The notes: a model not told the origin generated them from the sequence alone. A stretch of 64,000 bases of DNA from Allostellaceae bacterium (GCA_025451725.1 JANWJX010000023.1:1-64000); one strand, 5' to 3'. Positions 40,962 to 51,491 are shown, counted from the first letter of the stretch. Translations and numbers: made by a program.

Positions 40962-41654
40962 TCACGGTTTGCGGGAAACGACGAGCCCGTCTTCAAGCAC
41001 TAGTACTCGGTCGAGGCGGCGGGCGAGATCGAGATTGTGGGTCGCAATCAACGCGGCGAGACCGGTCCGGCGCACGACACGTAGTAAGGCGTCCGTGACG
41101 TCGGCGGCGGTGTGCTGGTCAAGATTACCGGTCGGCTCGTCCCCGAGGAGGAGACGAGGCGCGTTGGCGAGCGCGCGGACGATGGCGACCCGTTGCTGCT
41201 CGCCGCCCGAGAGGCGTGCGGGCCTGTGGTCTGCGCGCGGTTCGAGCCCGACCATGCGTAACAATTCGAGGGCGCGGTTCCGCGCCTCGCGCTTGCCGAG
41301 CCCGGCGATCATCTGCGGCAGCATGACGTTTTCGAGCGCGGAAAATTCCGGCAACAGGTGGTGGAACTGATAAACAAAACCCAGATGCGCACGCCGCAGC
41401 CGGGTGCGTTCAAGATCGCCGAGCGCGCCGCAGGCAATGCCGTCGAGCAGTACCTCGCCGCTGTCGGGCCGCTCCAAGAGACCGGCCAGATGCAGCAACG
41501 TCGACTTGCCGGCGCCTGACGGCCCGACCAGCGCCACGATCTCGCCCGGGGCAATGGAAAGGTTCGCCGCACGCAGCACCTCGAGCGTGGTGCCGCCCTG
41601 GCGAAAGGTGCGCATCGCATCGCGCAGCTCCAGCGCGGGCGCGCCCTCATTCAT
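40962..41654 (-). CDS. lolD: lipoprotein-releasing system ATP-binding protein LolD
   Basis: A 230-residue ATPase of the MacB/LolD family. It has Walker [30 protein letters not shown] (the characteristic LolD Q-loop region), signature [12 protein letters not shown] and Walker [13 protein letters not shown]. With LolC/E it extracts outer-membrane lipoproteins from the inner membrane and hands them to LolA. Its ATG at 41654 lies inside the last codons of lolC/E (8-bp overlap), so translation is coupled. A longer frame to 41714 is not needed. Confidence 0.95.
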   Translation of the reverse strand: MNEGAPALELRDAMRTFRQGGTTLEVLRAANLSIAPGEIVALVGPSGAGKSTLLHLAGLLERPDSGEVLLDGIACGALGDLERTRLRRAHLGFVYQFHHLLPEFSALENVMLPQMIAGLGKREARNRALELLRMVGLEPRADHRPARLSGGEQQRVAIVRALANAPRLLLGDEPTGNLDQHTAADVTDALLRVVRRTGLAALIATHNLDLARRLDRVLVLEDGLVVSRKP

Positions 41655-42891
41655 AGCGCAGAGCTTCCACAGGATCGAGCCGCGCCGCGCGCCAGGATGG
41701 ATAGAGCGTCGCAAGGAACGACAGCGCGAACGCCATGGCGACCACCGTCACGACGTCGGAGGCATAGACCTGCGCGGGGATGCGGGTGAAGAAATAGATT
41801 TCGGCCGAGAACAAATTGACGCCGACAATGTCCTGCACGAACTGGCGGATCGACTCGATGTGCAGCGCGAACTCGGTGCCGATGACGAAGCCGAGGAACG
41901 TGCCGACCACGCCGATCGACGCGCCCGACAGGATGAAGATGCGCAGGATCATGCCGCGCGTCGCGCCCATGGTGCGCAGGATGGCGATGTCGTGGCCCTT
42001 GTCCTTCACCATCATGATCATGCCGGAAATGATGTTGAACGCCGCCACCAGGATGATCAGCGTCAGGATTAGGAACATTACGTTGCGTTCGATCTCGATG
42101 GCGTTGATGTAGCTTGCCTGGGTCTGGCGCCAGTCGACAATGCGCGCAGAGGGGCCGATGAGCTCGCCGAGCGCCGCGCGCACCGCATCGAGATTGTCGG
42201 GGTCTTTGGCAAAAATCTCGACGCTGGTGACACCCGTGCCGGTATTGAAGAACAGTTGCGCCGCCGCGAGCGGCATCATGATCATGTTATTGTCGTACTG
42301 ATACATGCCGAGATCGAACACCCCGACGATTTTGTAGGTCTTGATCCGTGGCATGGTGCCGAAGGCGGTGGCGTTGCCGTTGGGCGACACGATCGTGATA
42401 TTGCCGCCGGCCGCGACGCCGAGACGCTGAGCGAGACGCACGCCGACAATGACGCCGTCGTCCTTGAACTGCGCCAACGCGGCGGGGTCGACCGCGCCGG
42501 CAAGCAAGGGCTGGGCCGCGATGTCGTCGGCGCGCATGCCGCGCACGAGCACGCCGGTCGAGCCGCTATTGGTGCTGGCGAGCACCTGGCCCTGGACCTG
42601 CGGCCGGGCGGCGACGACGCCGGGAATGGCGCGGATGCGCTTGTCGAGCGCATCGAAATCGGCGAGCGGACCTTTCGCCGACAGCACCGACAAATGCCCC
42701 TCGATGCCAAGAATGTGGTTCACGAACTCGATGCGGAACCCGTTCATCACGGACATGACGATGATCAGCGTCGCGACGCCCAGCATGATGCCGAGCAGCG
42801 AAAAGATCGCGATCACCGAAACGAAACCTTCGGCGCGCCGCGCCCGCAGATAACGGAACGCGACCATGCGCTCGAACTGGCCGAAGATCAT
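41647..42891 (-). CDS. lolC: lipoprotein-releasing system permease LolC/LolE
   Basis: A 414-residue four-helix permease. Helix 1 follows [19 protein letters not shown], the conserved LolCE start. A periplasmic domain of about 230 residues follows, then three helices including [17 protein letters not shown], the cytoplasmic coupling loop. The single gene in place of separate lolC and lolE implies a homodimeric transporter, common in alphaproteobacteria. The ATG at 42889-42891 overlaps the proS stop (ATGA) and the end overlaps lolD. Confidence 0.94.
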   Translation of the reverse strand: MIFGQFERMVAFRYLRARRAEGFVSVIAIFSLLGIMLGVATLIIVMSVMNGFRIEFVNHILGIEGHLSVLSAKGPLADFDALDKRIRAIPGVVAARPQVQGQVLASTNSGSTGVLVRGMRADDIAAQPLLAGAVDPAALAQFKDDGVIVGVRLAQRLGVAAGGNITIVSPNGNATAFGTMPRIKTYKIVGVFDLGMYQYDNNMIMMPLAAAQLFFNTGTGVTSVEIFAKDPDNLDAVRAALGELIGPSARIVDWRQTQASYINAIEIERNVMFLILTLIILVAAFNIISGMIMMVKDKGHDIAILRTMGATRGMILRIFILSGASIGVVGTFLGFVIGTEFALHIESIRQFVQDIVGVNLFSAEIYFFTRIPAQVYASDVVTVVAMAFALSFLATLYPSWRAARLDPVEALRYE

Positions 42892-44207
42892 CGCGCCGCC
42901 TTGATGCGGTTGAGCGCCGCCTCGGCGGTCATCTCCTCGCGCTGGCCGGTTTTTCGGTCCTTCACTTCGACCACGCCTTTTTGCAGGCCGCGCGGCCCGA
43001 CCACGATCTGCCACGGCAGACCGATCAGATCCATCGCGGCGAACTTGGCGCCGGCGGATTCCGCGCGGTCGTCGTAGAGCGTGTCGACGCCTGCCTTGTT
43101 CAAGGTCGTGTAGAGCGCCTCGCATGCTTCGGTGCAGGCGGCGTCGCCGGCGCGCAGATTGATGAGCCCCGCGCCGAACGGCGCCACGCTCGCGGGCCAG
43201 ACGATACCGGCGTCATCATGGCTTGCCTCGATGATGGCGCCGACGAGGCGCGACACGCCGATGCCGTAACAGCCCATTTCCGGTACGACCGGTTCGCCGT
43301 TCGGGCCGGCTACCGACACGTTCATCGCCTTGGTGTATTTGTTGCCGAGGAAGAACACCTGCCCCACTTCGATGCCGCGCGCCGAGAGCAACCGGTCCGG
43401 CGGCACGGGACAGTTCGCCGCGTCGTGTTTCTCGTCGGTCGCGGCATAGAGGCTGGTCCATTGCCTGAAAAACGGTTCGAGATCGTCGTCATAGTCGACC
43501 TCGGTCGACAGCACGTCGGACTCAAGCCACGCCTTGTCGCAATAGACCTGGGACTCGCCGGTATCGGCGAGGACGATGAATTCGTGGCTCAAATCGCCGC
43601 CGATCGGGCCGGTGTGGGCGCGCATCGGCACGGTCTTGAGGCCCATGCGTGCGAAGGTCCGCAGATAGGCGAGGAACATCTTGTTGTAGGTTTTGCGCGC
43701 CGCCGCGAGATCGAGATCGAAGGAATAGGCATCCTTCATCAGAAATTCGCGCCCGCGCATCACGCCGAAGCGCGGCCGCACCTCGTCCCGGAATTTCCAC
43801 TGGATGTGATAGAGGTTCTTCGGCAGGTCGCGGTACGATTTGATGTTCTGCCGGAAAATATCGGTGATCAGCTCTTCGTTGGTCGGGCCATAGAGCATGT
43901 CCCGCTCATGCCGGTCGCGGATGCGCAGCATCTCCTCGCCGTAATCGTCATAGCGCCCGCTTTCGCGCCATAGCTCGGCCGGCTGGACAGTCGGCATCAG
44001 CAATTCCTGGGCGCCGGCCGCGTCCTGCTCTGCCCGGACGATAGTTTCGATATTGCGCAACACTCGCAGGCCTAGCGGTAGCCAGGAATAAATGCCGGCG
44101 CTGGACTGCCGGATCATGCCGGCGCGCAGCATCAACCGGTGCGAGACGATTTGCGCTTCCGCCGGATTTTCGCGCAGAAGCGGCAAAAAATAGGTGGAGA
44201 GCCGCAT
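42888..44207 (-). CDS. proS: prolyl-tRNA synthetase, short type
   Basis: A 439-residue class II synthetase lacking the large editing insertion of the 570-residue E. coli enzyme, as is usual for alphaproteobacteria. Motif 2 is in [22 protein letters not shown]. Motif 3 is in [16 protein letters not shown]. The anticodon-binding domain follows (PFGAGLINL to the end). It charges tRNA-Pro; misacylated Ala-tRNA-Pro would need a free-standing editing protein elsewhere. ATG at 44207 begins the conserved MRLSTYFLP. It is the first gene of proS-lolC-lolD. Confidence 0.95.
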   Translation of the reverse strand: MRLSTYFLPLLRENPAEAQIVSHRLMLRAGMIRQSSAGIYSWLPLGLRVLRNIETIVRAEQDAAGAQELLMPTVQPAELWRESGRYDDYGEEMLRIRDRHERDMLYGPTNEELITDIFRQNIKSYRDLPKNLYHIQWKFRDEVRPRFGVMRGREFLMKDAYSFDLDLAAARKTYNKMFLAYLRTFARMGLKTVPMRAHTGPIGGDLSHEFIVLADTGESQVYCDKAWLESDVLSTEVDYDDDLEPFFRQWTSLYAATDEKHDAANCPVPPDRLLSARGIEVGQVFFLGNKYTKAMNVSVAGPNGEPVVPEMGCYGIGVSRLVGAIIEASHDDAGIVWPASVAPFGAGLINLRAGDAACTEACEALYTTLNKAGVDTLYDDRAESAGAKFAAMDLIGLPWQIVVGPRGLQKGVVEVKDRKTGQREEMTAEAALNRIKAAR

Positions 44208-44366
44208 GAAACCTCGATTAACGGGGCAGGCTGCGACTGTAGAAAACGCGTCGTCCCCTGTCCATCGCACTAATTTCTGACAATTCTGTCATCTGACGGC
44301 AGAAATAAGCGACAAGAAGTGAGGCGGATATTCATAATTTTCGTGACGGCGGCACAAACCTGTGGG

Positions 44367-44372
44367 TATATT
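44367..44372 (+). promoter_or_regulatory. possible -10 box of the candidate small RNA
   Basis: TATATT lies 7-12 bp before the proposed start at about 44379, with GTGACG at 44343-44348 as a partial -35 (4 of 6) at 18-bp spacing. The -35 is weak. Confidence 0.35.
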
Positions 44373-44378
44373 TTGTCC

Positions 44379-44513
44379 ACTGGAAAGCTCGCGATCTGCG
44401 GAGCGTCCAGGGCCCAAGTTTGGGGAGGATCGAGCGGCTTTTGTGGGGGACCGCTCGACGGAAGAGGTTCGAGATTGGCGAGAGGCAAGGCCCGAATGGT
44501 CTTGCCTCTTTGC
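44379..44513 (+). ncRNA. candidate structured small RNA, family not recognised
   Basis: The 337-bp gap between proS and tag has no convincing protein gene but holds three consecutive hairpins on the plus strand. Hairpin 1 pairs CTGGA (44380-44384) with TCCAG (44406-44410) and GCTC (44387-44390) with GAGC (44401-44404). Hairpin 2 pairs TCGAGCGG (44430-44437) with CCGCTCGA (44451-44458). Hairpin 3 pairs AGAGGCAAG (44481-44489) with CTTGCCTCT (44501-44509) and is followed by TTGCTTT. A possible promoter lies just upstream. The transcript would be about 135 nt. It is unlike 4.5S and tmRNA; I cannot place it in a named family. Confidence 0.5.
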
Positions 44514-44516
44514 TTT
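44481..44516 (+). terminator. terminator-like hairpin of the candidate small RNA
   Basis: A perfect 9-bp stem AGAGGCAAG/CTTGCCTCT with an 11-base loop, followed by TTGCTTT on the plus strand. The T-run is interrupted. It points away from proS and toward the 3' end of tag, so besides ending the small RNA it could insulate the two genes. Confidence 0.55.
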
Positions 44517-44544
44517 AAGACCAAACGTTAAATAACGGAAATTA

Positions 44545-45090
44545 TTATTTCTTTTTGTGCGACCAAGCCGGTTTCAGCTTGGCGATCTTGCCATAGACCG
44601 GGCAATTCGGCTCGTGCGCGCCCGACAGATAGCCGAGGCTCATCAGAAACTCGTTCACGATCTCGCCGCCGGTAAAGCGGAAGTTTTGTTTGAACAACTT
44701 GACCCAACCATCTTTAGGTAAAGGATGATTTTTGTCGAGCCAAGCGGCGAAACTGCCATGTTCGGCGCGAATCGTTTGAAGCCGCCGGGCGTTGTCGATC
44801 GCCGCCTCGACCTTGAGCCGGTTGCGGATGATGCCCGCGTTGCCGAGCAGCCGCTTCACGTCCTTGGCCTTGTAGCCGGCGACTCGGTCGATATCGAACC
44901 CGTCGAAGGCCTCGAGAAACGCCTCTCGCTTCTTGAGGATGGTGAGCCAGGACAACCCGGCCTGGTTGATCTCAAGCACCAGCCGCTCGAACAGTACGGC
45001 GTCGTCCCGCGACGGAAAGCCGTACTCGGTGTCGTGGTACGGGCCATGGAATTCGTGTCCCGGCGCCATCGCGCAATAGGCCGCGCTCAT
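44545..45090 (-). CDS. tag: DNA-3-methyladenine glycosylase I
   Basis: A 181-residue Tag-type glycosylase that removes 3-methyladenine from alkylated DNA. The zinc ligands are likely Cys6 and a His near 15-19 at the N-terminus together with His and Cys of GAHEPNCPVY at the C-terminus. The YHDTEYG motif replaces the more usual YHDTEWG. The helix-hairpin core GLSWLTILKKREAFLEAFDGFD is typical. Its ATG overlaps the DUF1467 stop (ATGA), so it is a late gene of the rnj operon. The C-terminus is Lys-rich. Confidence 0.93.
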   Translation of the reverse strand: MSAAYCAMAPGHEFHGPYHDTEYGFPSRDDAVLFERLVLEINQAGLSWLTILKKREAFLEAFDGFDIDRVAGYKAKDVKRLLGNAGIIRNRLKVEAAIDNARRLQTIRAEHGSFAAWLDKNHPLPKDGWVKLFKQNFRFTGGEIVNEFLMSLGYLSGAHEPNCPVYGKIAKLKPAWSHKKK

Positions 45091-45332
45091 ATCTCCCCCC
45101 GAAAGCTGATGAGGTCCGACCGGATAATGGCCCAGATGATAAGCCAGATCACGGCTGCGGCGACGGTGGTAACGCCGGCCTTGAGCCACAGACGCGGCCG
45201 GACCGGCGCGCCGGGTGCCTGCCCCGGCACGGCCTCTCCCGTGCCCGGCGGACGCACGCCCCAGGGCAGGACAGCGAAGATCGTCACCCACCAGATCAGC
45301 ACGTAGACGACGACACCCTCGACCCAGGTCAT
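45087..45332 (-). CDS. DUF1467 family membrane protein
   Basis: An 81-residue protein with two hydrophobic helices (VVVYVLIWWVTIFAVLPWG and VTTVAAAVIWLIIWAII) and a Pro/Gly-rich loop (GVRPPGTGEAVPGQAPGAP). It fits DUF1467, a small alphaproteobacterial inner-membrane family of unknown function often found between rnj and proS. The ATG at 45332 overlaps the rnj stop by four bases and the stop overlaps tag in the same manner. Coupling to RNase J is therefore likely in expression, though not necessarily in function. Confidence 0.85.
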   Translation of the reverse strand: MTWVEGVVVYVLIWWVTIFAVLPWGVRPPGTGEAVPGQAPGAPVRPRLWLKAGVTTVAAAVIWLIIWAIIRSDLISFRGEI

Positions 45333-46999
45333 AGCCGCACCAGGTGGATCTCCGTCACCGGGCGCTTGCCGCGCCAAGCCTTGAGCGAACGCCTCAGCGC
45401 TAGCCGCGCCGCCTCGCGCACCACCTCGTCGTCGCGGCGGTCGCGGGCCGAGAGTTCCCCGATCGCCTCGACGATGCGCTCGCTGAGCCGGACGCCGAGA
45501 TCGTCGGCCTCATCCCCCAGCCCATGCACCGTGACCTGGGGCGGCACCTTGAGCGTGCCGTTTTTGTCCATCACCAGCGACGCCAGCGCCGCGCCGTTGA
45601 AGACGAGACGCTGGCGCGACTTGATCGCCTCGCTCGACGCCGCGATGAGTTGCGTCCCATCCACCACCAGCCGCCCGACCGGCAGTTCGCCGATCGGCAG
45701 CGCCGGGCCGGGCGCGAGCTTCACCATCTCGCCGTTCCGCGTCACCACGGTCTGCGGCACCTGGCATTGCTCGGCGAGCCGCGCCTGGGCCAGGAGATGC
45801 CGCATCTCGCCATGTACCGGCAGCGCGATCCGTGGCCGCACGGTCTGGTACATGCGCGTCAGCTCGTCCTGCGCCGGATGGCCCGAGACATGGATCGGCG
45901 CGTCATGCTCGGTGACGATCCCGACCCCGAGGCCCGCCAGCTTGTTTTGGAGACGGCCGATGGCCCGCTCGTTGCCCGGAATGATGCGCGAGGAAAAAAT
46001 CACCGTGTCGCCTTCTTCGAGCACGATCTCCGGGTGATCGTCGTCGGCGATGCGGGCAAGCGCCGAGCGCGGCTCGCCCTGGCTCCCGGTGCAGATCAGC
46101 AGCACCTTGTCGCGCGGAAGATAAGCGGCTTCCTCGTCGGTGAGGAACGGCGCCACGCCCTTGAGATAGCCGGTCTCGCGCGCGGCGTGCTCGATGCGCC
46201 ACAGCGACCGCCCGACCAAAGCCGCCTGGCGGTCGTGCGCGGCCGCCGCGGCCGCCGCCGACGAAAGCCGCGCAACGTTGGAGGCGAAGCAGGCGATCAC
46301 CGCGCGCTGTTCGCATTCGCCGACAATGTCGATCAACGCGTCGCGGACATCGGCTTCGGAGCCTGACTCGCCCGGACGGAGCGCATTGGTGCTGTCGCAC
46401 ACCATCGCCAGCACACCATCGTCGCCAAGCTTGCGCAGCGCTGCCATGTCGCTGACCTCGCCGATCAGCGGGTCGGGGTCGAACTTCCAGTCACCGGTAT
46501 GCAGCACCGTGCCCAGCGGCGTGCGCAGCACCACGGCGTTGGGTTCGGGGATCGAGTGGGTCAGCGTGATGAGTTCAAGATCAAACGGCCCGACGCTGAA
46601 GCGCCCCGACATCGGGATTTCGACGACCTTCACCTCGTCCTCGAGATCGGCCTCGATCAATTTCTGCCGCAGCACCGCCGCGGTGAAGGGCGTGGCGTAG
46701 ACCGGGCATTTGAGACGCCGCCACAGATGCGGAATGGCGCCGATATGATCCTCGTGCGCGTGGGTCGCGACCAGGCCGACCAGATCGCGCGCCCGCTCGG
46801 CGATGAAGCCCGGGTCCGGCATCACCACATCGACGCCCGGCATGGTGTCGTCGGCAAAGGTGATGCCGCAATCGATCATCAGCCATTTGCCGGCATAACC
46901 GTAGAGCGACATGTTCATGCCGATCTCGCCTACCCCGCCGAGCGCGAGGAATACCAGCTCGTCGGGCCGGTTCGGCAAGGGCAAAGCGACGTCGGTCAT
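45329..46999 (-). CDS. rnj: ribonuclease J
   Basis: A 556-residue metallo-beta-lactamase/beta-CASP nuclease with 5'-3' exo- and endoribonuclease activity. It begins with GGVGEIGMNM. The zinc motif is HAHEDHIG (residues 80-87). The beta-CASP marks include SGHPAQDELTRM and the PVHGEMRHLLAQARLAE motif. It matures rRNA and degrades mRNA in bacteria that rely on RNase J together with RNase E. ATG at 46999 overlaps the coaX stop (ATGA). The C-terminal RNA-channel domain is complete. Confidence 0.94.
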   Translation of the reverse strand: MTDVALPLPNRPDELVFLALGGVGEIGMNMSLYGYAGKWLMIDCGITFADDTMPGVDVVMPDPGFIAERARDLVGLVATHAHEDHIGAIPHLWRRLKCPVYATPFTAAVLRQKLIEADLEDEVKVVEIPMSGRFSVGPFDLELITLTHSIPEPNAVVLRTPLGTVLHTGDWKFDPDPLIGEVSDMAALRKLGDDGVLAMVCDSTNALRPGESGSEADVRDALIDIVGECEQRAVIACFASNVARLSSAAAAAAAHDRQAALVGRSLWRIEHAARETGYLKGVAPFLTDEEAAYLPRDKVLLICTGSQGEPRSALARIADDDHPEIVLEEGDTVIFSSRIIPGNERAIGRLQNKLAGLGVGIVTEHDAPIHVSGHPAQDELTRMYQTVRPRIALPVHGEMRHLLAQARLAEQCQVPQTVVTRNGEMVKLAPGPALPIGELPVGRLVVDGTQLIAASSEAIKSRQRLVFNGAALASLVMDKNGTLKVPPQVTVHGLGDEADDLGVRLSERIVEAIGELSARDRRDDEVVREAARLALRRSLKAWRGKRPVTEIHLVRL

Positions 47000-47766
47000 T
47001 TCCGGTTGAGATCGTAAATGAGACGCAACCCCCACAGATTCAGCGCCGGGTCGACCGTCTCCAGGGCCGGGGTCGAATTCTCGAACAACGGCGCGAGACC
47101 GCCGGTCGCAACCGTCTTCATCTTGGCGCCGAACTCGGCCCTGATGCGCGCGACCAGCCCCTCGACGAGGCCGATATAGCCCCAATAAATGCCGGACTGC
47201 ATGCAGCTTTCGGTGTCCTTGCCGATCACCTTGTCGGTACGGCGGATGCGGATCGACGGCAGTTTCGCCGCCGCCGCGTGCAGCGCCGCGAGCGACAGGT
47301 TGATGCCGGGCGCGATGACGCCGCCGCAATAATTGCCTTTCTCGTCCACCACATCGAGCGTGGTGGCAGTGCCGAAATCGACCACGATCAGCGGGCCTTT
47401 GTAGCGGTCATGCGCGGCGACAGTGTTGACGATGCGGTCGGCGCCGACCTCGTCCGGCCGGTCGACCAGCGCCTTCATGCCCAGCTTCACGCCCTTGTCG
47501 CCGACGATCAGCGGCGTGGTATTGCAATATTTCTTGCACAGCGTGACGAGGTTGAAATTCACGTCCGGCACGACGCTGGCGATCACCGCGCCGTCGATGT
47601 TGCCACGCGACAGTTTCGCCAGCGCCAGCAGGTGATCAAACCACACGACATATTCGTCGGCGGTGCGCTTCGCCTCGGTCGCGGTGCGCCAGCTGCCTTT
47701 CAGCGTCGCGCCGTCCCACAGCGCGAACACGGTGTTGGTGTTGTTGGCATTGATGGCAAGAAGCAT
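46996..47766 (-). CDS. coaX: type III pantothenate kinase
   Basis: A 256-residue ASKHA-fold kinase that starts CoA synthesis. The phosphate-1 loop is INANNTNTVFALWDG. The pantothenate region holds GADRIVNTVAAH, and the metal-binding DFGTATTLDVV contains the catalytic Asp. It needs a monovalent cation and is not feedback-inhibited by CoA, unlike CoaA. GGAGGCGTC precedes the ATG at 47766. It follows birA by 11 bp and overlaps rnj. With coaD at 8 kb, two steps of the CoA pathway are in the window. Confidence 0.94.
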   Translation of the reverse strand: MLLAINANNTNTVFALWDGATLKGSWRTATEAKRTADEYVVWFDHLLALAKLSRGNIDGAVIASVVPDVNFNLVTLCKKYCNTTPLIVGDKGVKLGMKALVDRPDEVGADRIVNTVAAHDRYKGPLIVVDFGTATTLDVVDEKGNYCGGVIAPGINLSLAALHAAAAKLPSIRIRRTDKVIGKDTESCMQSGIYWGYIGLVEGLVARIRAEFGAKMKTVATGGLAPLFENSTPALETVDPALNLWGLRLIYDLNRK

Positions 47767-47777
47767 GACGCCTCCGT

Positions 47778-48515
47778 TCAACCGGTCGGAAAGACCGTCC
47801 CCGCTGCAATATGGCGCGTCCCTTCGGCATTTTCGAGTACCAGCGCGCCCGACGCGTCGAGATCGGCGAAGCGGCCGCGCGTCTCGACCGCGCCGTAGCG
47901 CACCCGGATTTCGTCGCCGAGCGCGTGCGCCCGCCGGAGCCATGATGCGCGCAGCGGTGCGAAGCCATGCGCGCGCCACGTCTCGTGCCAGTGAAGGAAC
48001 CGGACGCAGAACGCGGCGAGCATCGCGTCCGGGGTCGCGTATTTTCCGAGGGCCGTAAGCGAGGTGGCGGGCGTATCGGTCGCTTCGGGGTGCGACGCGA
48101 GGTTGATGCCGACGCCGACAATCAGCCACGAGACGCGCGCGCCCGACGCCTCGGATTCGAGGAGAATACCGGCGATCTTGCGGCCGTCGACCAGAACGTC
48201 ATTAGGCCATTTGCAGCGCGCCTCGATGCCCGGGGGCAGCGCCTCGCACACGGCGAGCGCGGCCGCGAAGCCGAGCTGCGCCGCGTCGGCGGCGGCGCGG
48301 TCGGGGCGCAGCAGGATCGAGCAGTAGAGATTGCCGTGCGGCGATTGCCACGCCCTGCCCTGGCGACCGTGGCCGGCGGTCTGCCGATCGGCCCAGACGA
48401 CGAGACCGGATTGCGCGCCGGCGGCGGCGAGACGCCGCGCCTCGTCATTGGTGCTGTCGATCTCGGCGAAACGGCGCAGGGTGAAAAAATCGGGCAGCGC
48501 CGGAAGCGGCGTCAT
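47778..48515 (-). CDS. birA: biotin-[acetyl-CoA-carboxylase] ligase
   Basis: A 245-residue monofunctional biotin protein ligase. The biotin loop is [20 protein letters not shown]. The catalytic [17 protein letters not shown] contains the Lys that holds biotinyl-AMP, and the small C-terminal SH3-like domain is present. There is no N-terminal winged helix, so it cannot act as a DNA-binding repressor as E. coli BirA does. Its ATG overlaps the nuoN stop (ATGA). It attaches biotin to AccB and other carboxylases. Confidence 0.93.
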   Translation of the reverse strand: MTPLPALPDFFTLRRFAEIDSTNDEARRLAAAGAQSGLVVWADRQTAGHGRQGRAWQSPHGNLYCSILLRPDRAAADAAQLGFAAALAVCEALPPGIEARCKWPNDVLVDGRKIAGILLESEASGARVSWLIVGVGINLASHPEATDTPATSLTALGKYATPDAMLAAFCVRFLHWHETWRAHGFAPLRASWLRRAHALGDEIRVRYGAVETRGRFADLDASGALVLENAEGTRHIAAGTVFPTG

Positions 48516-49972
48516 CCCGGGAACAGCACCGCGCTGGCGGCTTCCGCGCCCGACACGATGGGCGACGGATAGAGGAAGAAGAACATGATGACGATGGTCG
48601 CGACGATCAGCACCGCGCGCACTTCGGCGCCCATGTTGCGGTCGAACGCGCCGCCCGCCGCCGGCTCGTCGAAATACATCAGCTTGACGATGCGGATGTA
48701 ATAGTAGGCGCCGACCACGCTGGTGACGACGCCGATCACCGCCAGCACATTGAGATGGGAATCGATCGCCGCCATGAAGATGTAGAGCTTGGCGAAGAAC
48801 CCGGCGAGCGGCGGGATGCCGGCGAGCGAGAACATGAAAATACCGAGCGCCAGCGCCATCGCGGGCTGGGTGCGCGACAATCCGGCGAGGTCGCCGATGC
48901 CTTCGACCAGCCGGCCGTTACGGCGCATCGAAATGATGATCGCCCAGGTGCCGATATTCATGAACAGGTAGATGGTGAGATAGATCAGGATGCCGCGCAC
49001 CCCGAGCGCATTGCCGGCGGCGAGGCCGATCAGCGCGTAGCCGACATGACCTATCGAGCTGTACGCCATCAGCCGCTTGATATTGCGCTGATTGATGGCG
49101 GCGAGCGCGCCGAGAATCATCGAGGCGACGGAGATCGCCCAGATTACCTGCCGCCATTCGGTGATGAGGCCGTGGAACGGCCCGACCATCACGCGGACGA
49201 ACAGCGCCATCGCCGCAATCTTGGGCGCGACCGAGAAGAAGGCGGTGACGGGCGTCGGCGCGCCTTCATAGACGTCGGGCGTCCACATATGGAACGGCAC
49301 GGCCGAAACCTTGAAGGCAAGACCGACGATCAGAAACACGATACCGACCACAAGTCCCGCCGGAGGCGGGGTCGCGCCGGTCAGATGCGCCGCCAGCGTG
49401 TCGAACCCGGTGGCGCCGGCAAAACCATAGATCATCGAAATACCGAACAGCATCATCCCCGAGGCGAGCGCGCCGAGAACGAAATATTTGAGCCCGGCTT
49501 CGCTCGAGCGCGCGTTGTCGCGGTCGAAGCTGGCGAGGATGTAGAGCGCCAGCGATTGCAGCTCGAGCCCGACATACAGCGACAGCAGATCGTTGGCCGA
49601 AATCATCATCAGCATGCCGGTGGTCGCCAGCAGCACCAGCACCGGAAACTCGAAGCGCGCGATCTTTTCGCGCTCGTTGTAGCGGACCGACAGGATCAGC
49701 GACAAAGCCGAGCCAATCAGCACCAAGATCTTGGCGAAGATGCTGTAACCGTCGATGACGAACATGCCGGCGAGGCTCACATGACGGGCGCCGTTCTGGG
49801 CGCCCACCATGAAGATCGCGATGACCAGCACCACCACGCCGAGCCACGATACTTCCTTCGCGGCGCGCGCCTCGCTCTGGAACACGCCCAGCATCAAGAG
49901 CGCCATCGCCGAAACCGCCAGAAAGATCTCCGGCAGCGCCGTCAGGAAGTTATGGAGCGAATAGATCGGCAT
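48512..49972 (-). CDS. nuoN: NADH-quinone oxidoreductase subunit N
   Basis: A 486-residue antiporter-like membrane subunit with fourteen helices, forming one of the proton channels of complex I. Marks are the [21 protein letters not shown] segment, [19 protein letters not shown] (conserved Lys and His) and [19 protein letters not shown] at 49972 begins the conserved MPIYSLHNF; the stop overlaps birA. It is the last nuo gene of the operon. Confidence 0.96.
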   Translation of the reverse strand: MPIYSLHNFLTALPEIFLAVSAMALLMLGVFQSEARAAKEVSWLGVVVLVIAIFMVGAQNGARHVSLAGMFVIDGYSIFAKILVLIGSALSLILSVRYNEREKIARFEFPVLVLLATTGMLMMISANDLLSLYVGLELQSLALYILASFDRDNARSSEAGLKYFVLGALASGMMLFGISMIYGFAGATGFDTLAAHLTGATPPPAGLVVGIVFLIVGLAFKVSAVPFHMWTPDVYEGAPTPVTAFFSVAPKIAAMALFVRVMVGPFHGLITEWRQVIWAISVASMILGALAAINQRNIKRLMAYSSIGHVGYALIGLAAGNALGVRGILIYLTIYLFMNIGTWAIIISMRRNGRLVEGIGDLAGLSRTQPAMALALGIFMFSLAGIPPLAGFFAKLYIFMAAIDSHLNVLAVIGVVTSVVGAYYYIRIVKLMYFDEPAAGGAFDRNMGAEVRAVLIVATIVIMFFFLYPSPIVSGAEAASAVLFPG

Positions 49973-49974
49973 GG

Positions 49975-51489
49975 TCAGCGCTGGGCCAAAGCGGGCGCGT
50001 GCGGCGTCTGCCGCGCGGCCTCGAGATGCTGAACGATATGGGCGATGGCGGGTTGCATCGGATGGAGGAAGCTCGACGGATAAATGCCCATCCACAGCAC
50101 GACCGCGATCATCGGCGCAAACACCACCACCTCGCGCCAGTTGAGGTCAAGCATCGAGCGTACGTCGTCGCGGGTGATGACGCCGAAAATCAGCCGGCGA
50201 TAGAGATAGAGCATATAGATCGCGCTGAGGATCATGCCAGTCGTCGCCAGGAAGGCGACCCAGGTGTTGATCTTGAAGGCGCCCACGAGCGCCAGGAATT
50301 CGCCGATAAAGCCGCTGGTGCCCGGCAAGCCGACCGAGGCGAGCATGAACACCATGAACGCGAGGGCGTATTTCGGCATGTTGTGGACCAGGCCGCCGTA
50401 GCGCGCGATCTCGCGGGTATGCAGCCGGTCATAGATCACGCCGACGCAGAGGAACAGCGCGGCCGACACAATGCCGTGGCTCAGCATCTGGAACATCGCG
50501 CCCTGCATGCCTTCGGGCGTGCCGGTGAAAATACCGATGGTGACGAAGCCCATATGCGCGACGGAGGAATAGGCGATCAGCTTCTTCATGTCCTCCTGCG
50601 CCAGCGCCACCAGCGAGGTGTAGATGATGGCGACGACGGAGAGAGTGTAGACCAGCGGCGCGAACATCGCCGATGCGTCGGGCAGCATCGGCAGCGAAAA
50701 GCGGATGAAGCCGTACCCGCCCATTTTCAGCAGTACGCCGGCGAGAATGACGGAGCCCGCGGTCGGCGCCTCGACATGGGCGTCGGGCAGCCAGGTATGG
50801 ACCGGCCACATCGGCACCTTCACCGCGAACGAGGCGAAGAAGGCGAGCCATAGCCAGGTCTGGAGCGCCGGCGCGAAATTGTGGTTGAGGGCGGTGACGA
50901 TGTCGGTGGTGCCGTCATTGACGTAGATGGCGAGGATCGCCAGCAGCATCAGCACCGAGCCCAACAGCGTGTAGAGGAAAAACTTGAACGCGGCATAGAC
51001 GCGCCGCGCGCCGCCCCACACCCCGATGATCAGGAACATCGGGATCAGCACGCCTTCGAAGAACATGTAGAAGATGACGAAATCGAGCGCGCAGAACATA
51101 CCGACCATCATCGTCTCGAGGACGAGGAAGGCGATCATGTATTCCTTCACCCGCTTGGTGATCGCGGTCCAGCTCGCCACCACGCAGATCGGGGTCAGGA
51201 CGGTCGAAAGCAGCACGAAGAACAGCGAAATGCCGTCGACGCCGAGGTGATAGGCGATCTTCAGGCCGGGCAGCCACACCGCCTGCTCGACGAACTGAAA
51301 ATCAAAGCTGCGCGTGTCGAAATCGGCCCACAGGACGAACGACACCAGCATCGTGACCAGCGAGGTCCACAGCGCGATCCAGCGCGCGTTGCGCGCGGTC
51401 GCCGCCTCGTCGCCGCGCAGGATCAAGATCAGCGCGACGCCGAGGATCGGCAGGAAAGTGACGATGGAGAGCAGCGGCCAATGGGACAT
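49975..51489 (-). CDS. nuoM: NADH-quinone oxidoreductase subunit M
   Basis: A 504-residue antiporter-like subunit. Visible marks are [20 protein letters not shown], the Lys-containing [22 protein letters not shown] and [16 protein letters not shown]. About fourteen helices form a proton channel between NuoL and NuoN. ATG at 51489; 2 bp after the nuoL stop and 2 bp before nuoN, so translation is probably continuous through the three. Confidence 0.97.
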   Translation of the reverse strand: MSHWPLLSIVTFLPILGVALILILRGDEAATARNARWIALWTSLVTMLVSFVLWADFDTRSFDFQFVEQAVWLPGLKIAYHLGVDGISLFFVLLSTVLTPICVVASWTAITKRVKEYMIAFLVLETMMVGMFCALDFVIFYMFFEGVLIPMFLIIGVWGGARRVYAAFKFFLYTLLGSVLMLLAILAIYVNDGTTDIVTALNHNFAPALQTWLWLAFFASFAVKVPMWPVHTWLPDAHVEAPTAGSVILAGVLLKMGGYGFIRFSLPMLPDASAMFAPLVYTLSVVAIIYTSLVALAQEDMKKLIAYSSVAHMGFVTIGIFTGTPEGMQGAMFQMLSHGIVSAALFLCVGVIYDRLHTREIARYGGLVHNMPKYALAFMVFMLASVGLPGTSGFIGEFLALVGAFKINTWVAFLATTGMILSAIYMLYLYRRLIFGVITRDDVRSMLDLNWREVVVFAPMIAVVLWMGIYPSSFLHPMQPAIAHIVQHLEAARQTPHAPALAQR

Positions 51490-51491
51490 GG

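Noticed and set aside
42888-44207. Truncated proS because it is 130 residues shorter than the E. coli enzyme
   Set aside because: The missing part is the editing insertion only; both catalytic motifs and the anticodon domain are intact, as in the short alphaproteobacterial type.
44379-44513. 6S RNA, 4.5S RNA or tmRNA as identity of the small-RNA candidate
   Set aside because: It lacks the long closing stem with central bulge of 6S, the conserved 4.5S loop and the tRNA-like ends of tmRNA. A covariance search would be decisive.
44270-44524. 84-codon frame on the minus strand between proS and tag
   Set aside because: No ribosome binding site, no recognisable product, and it overlaps the three-hairpin region that is better explained as RNA structure.
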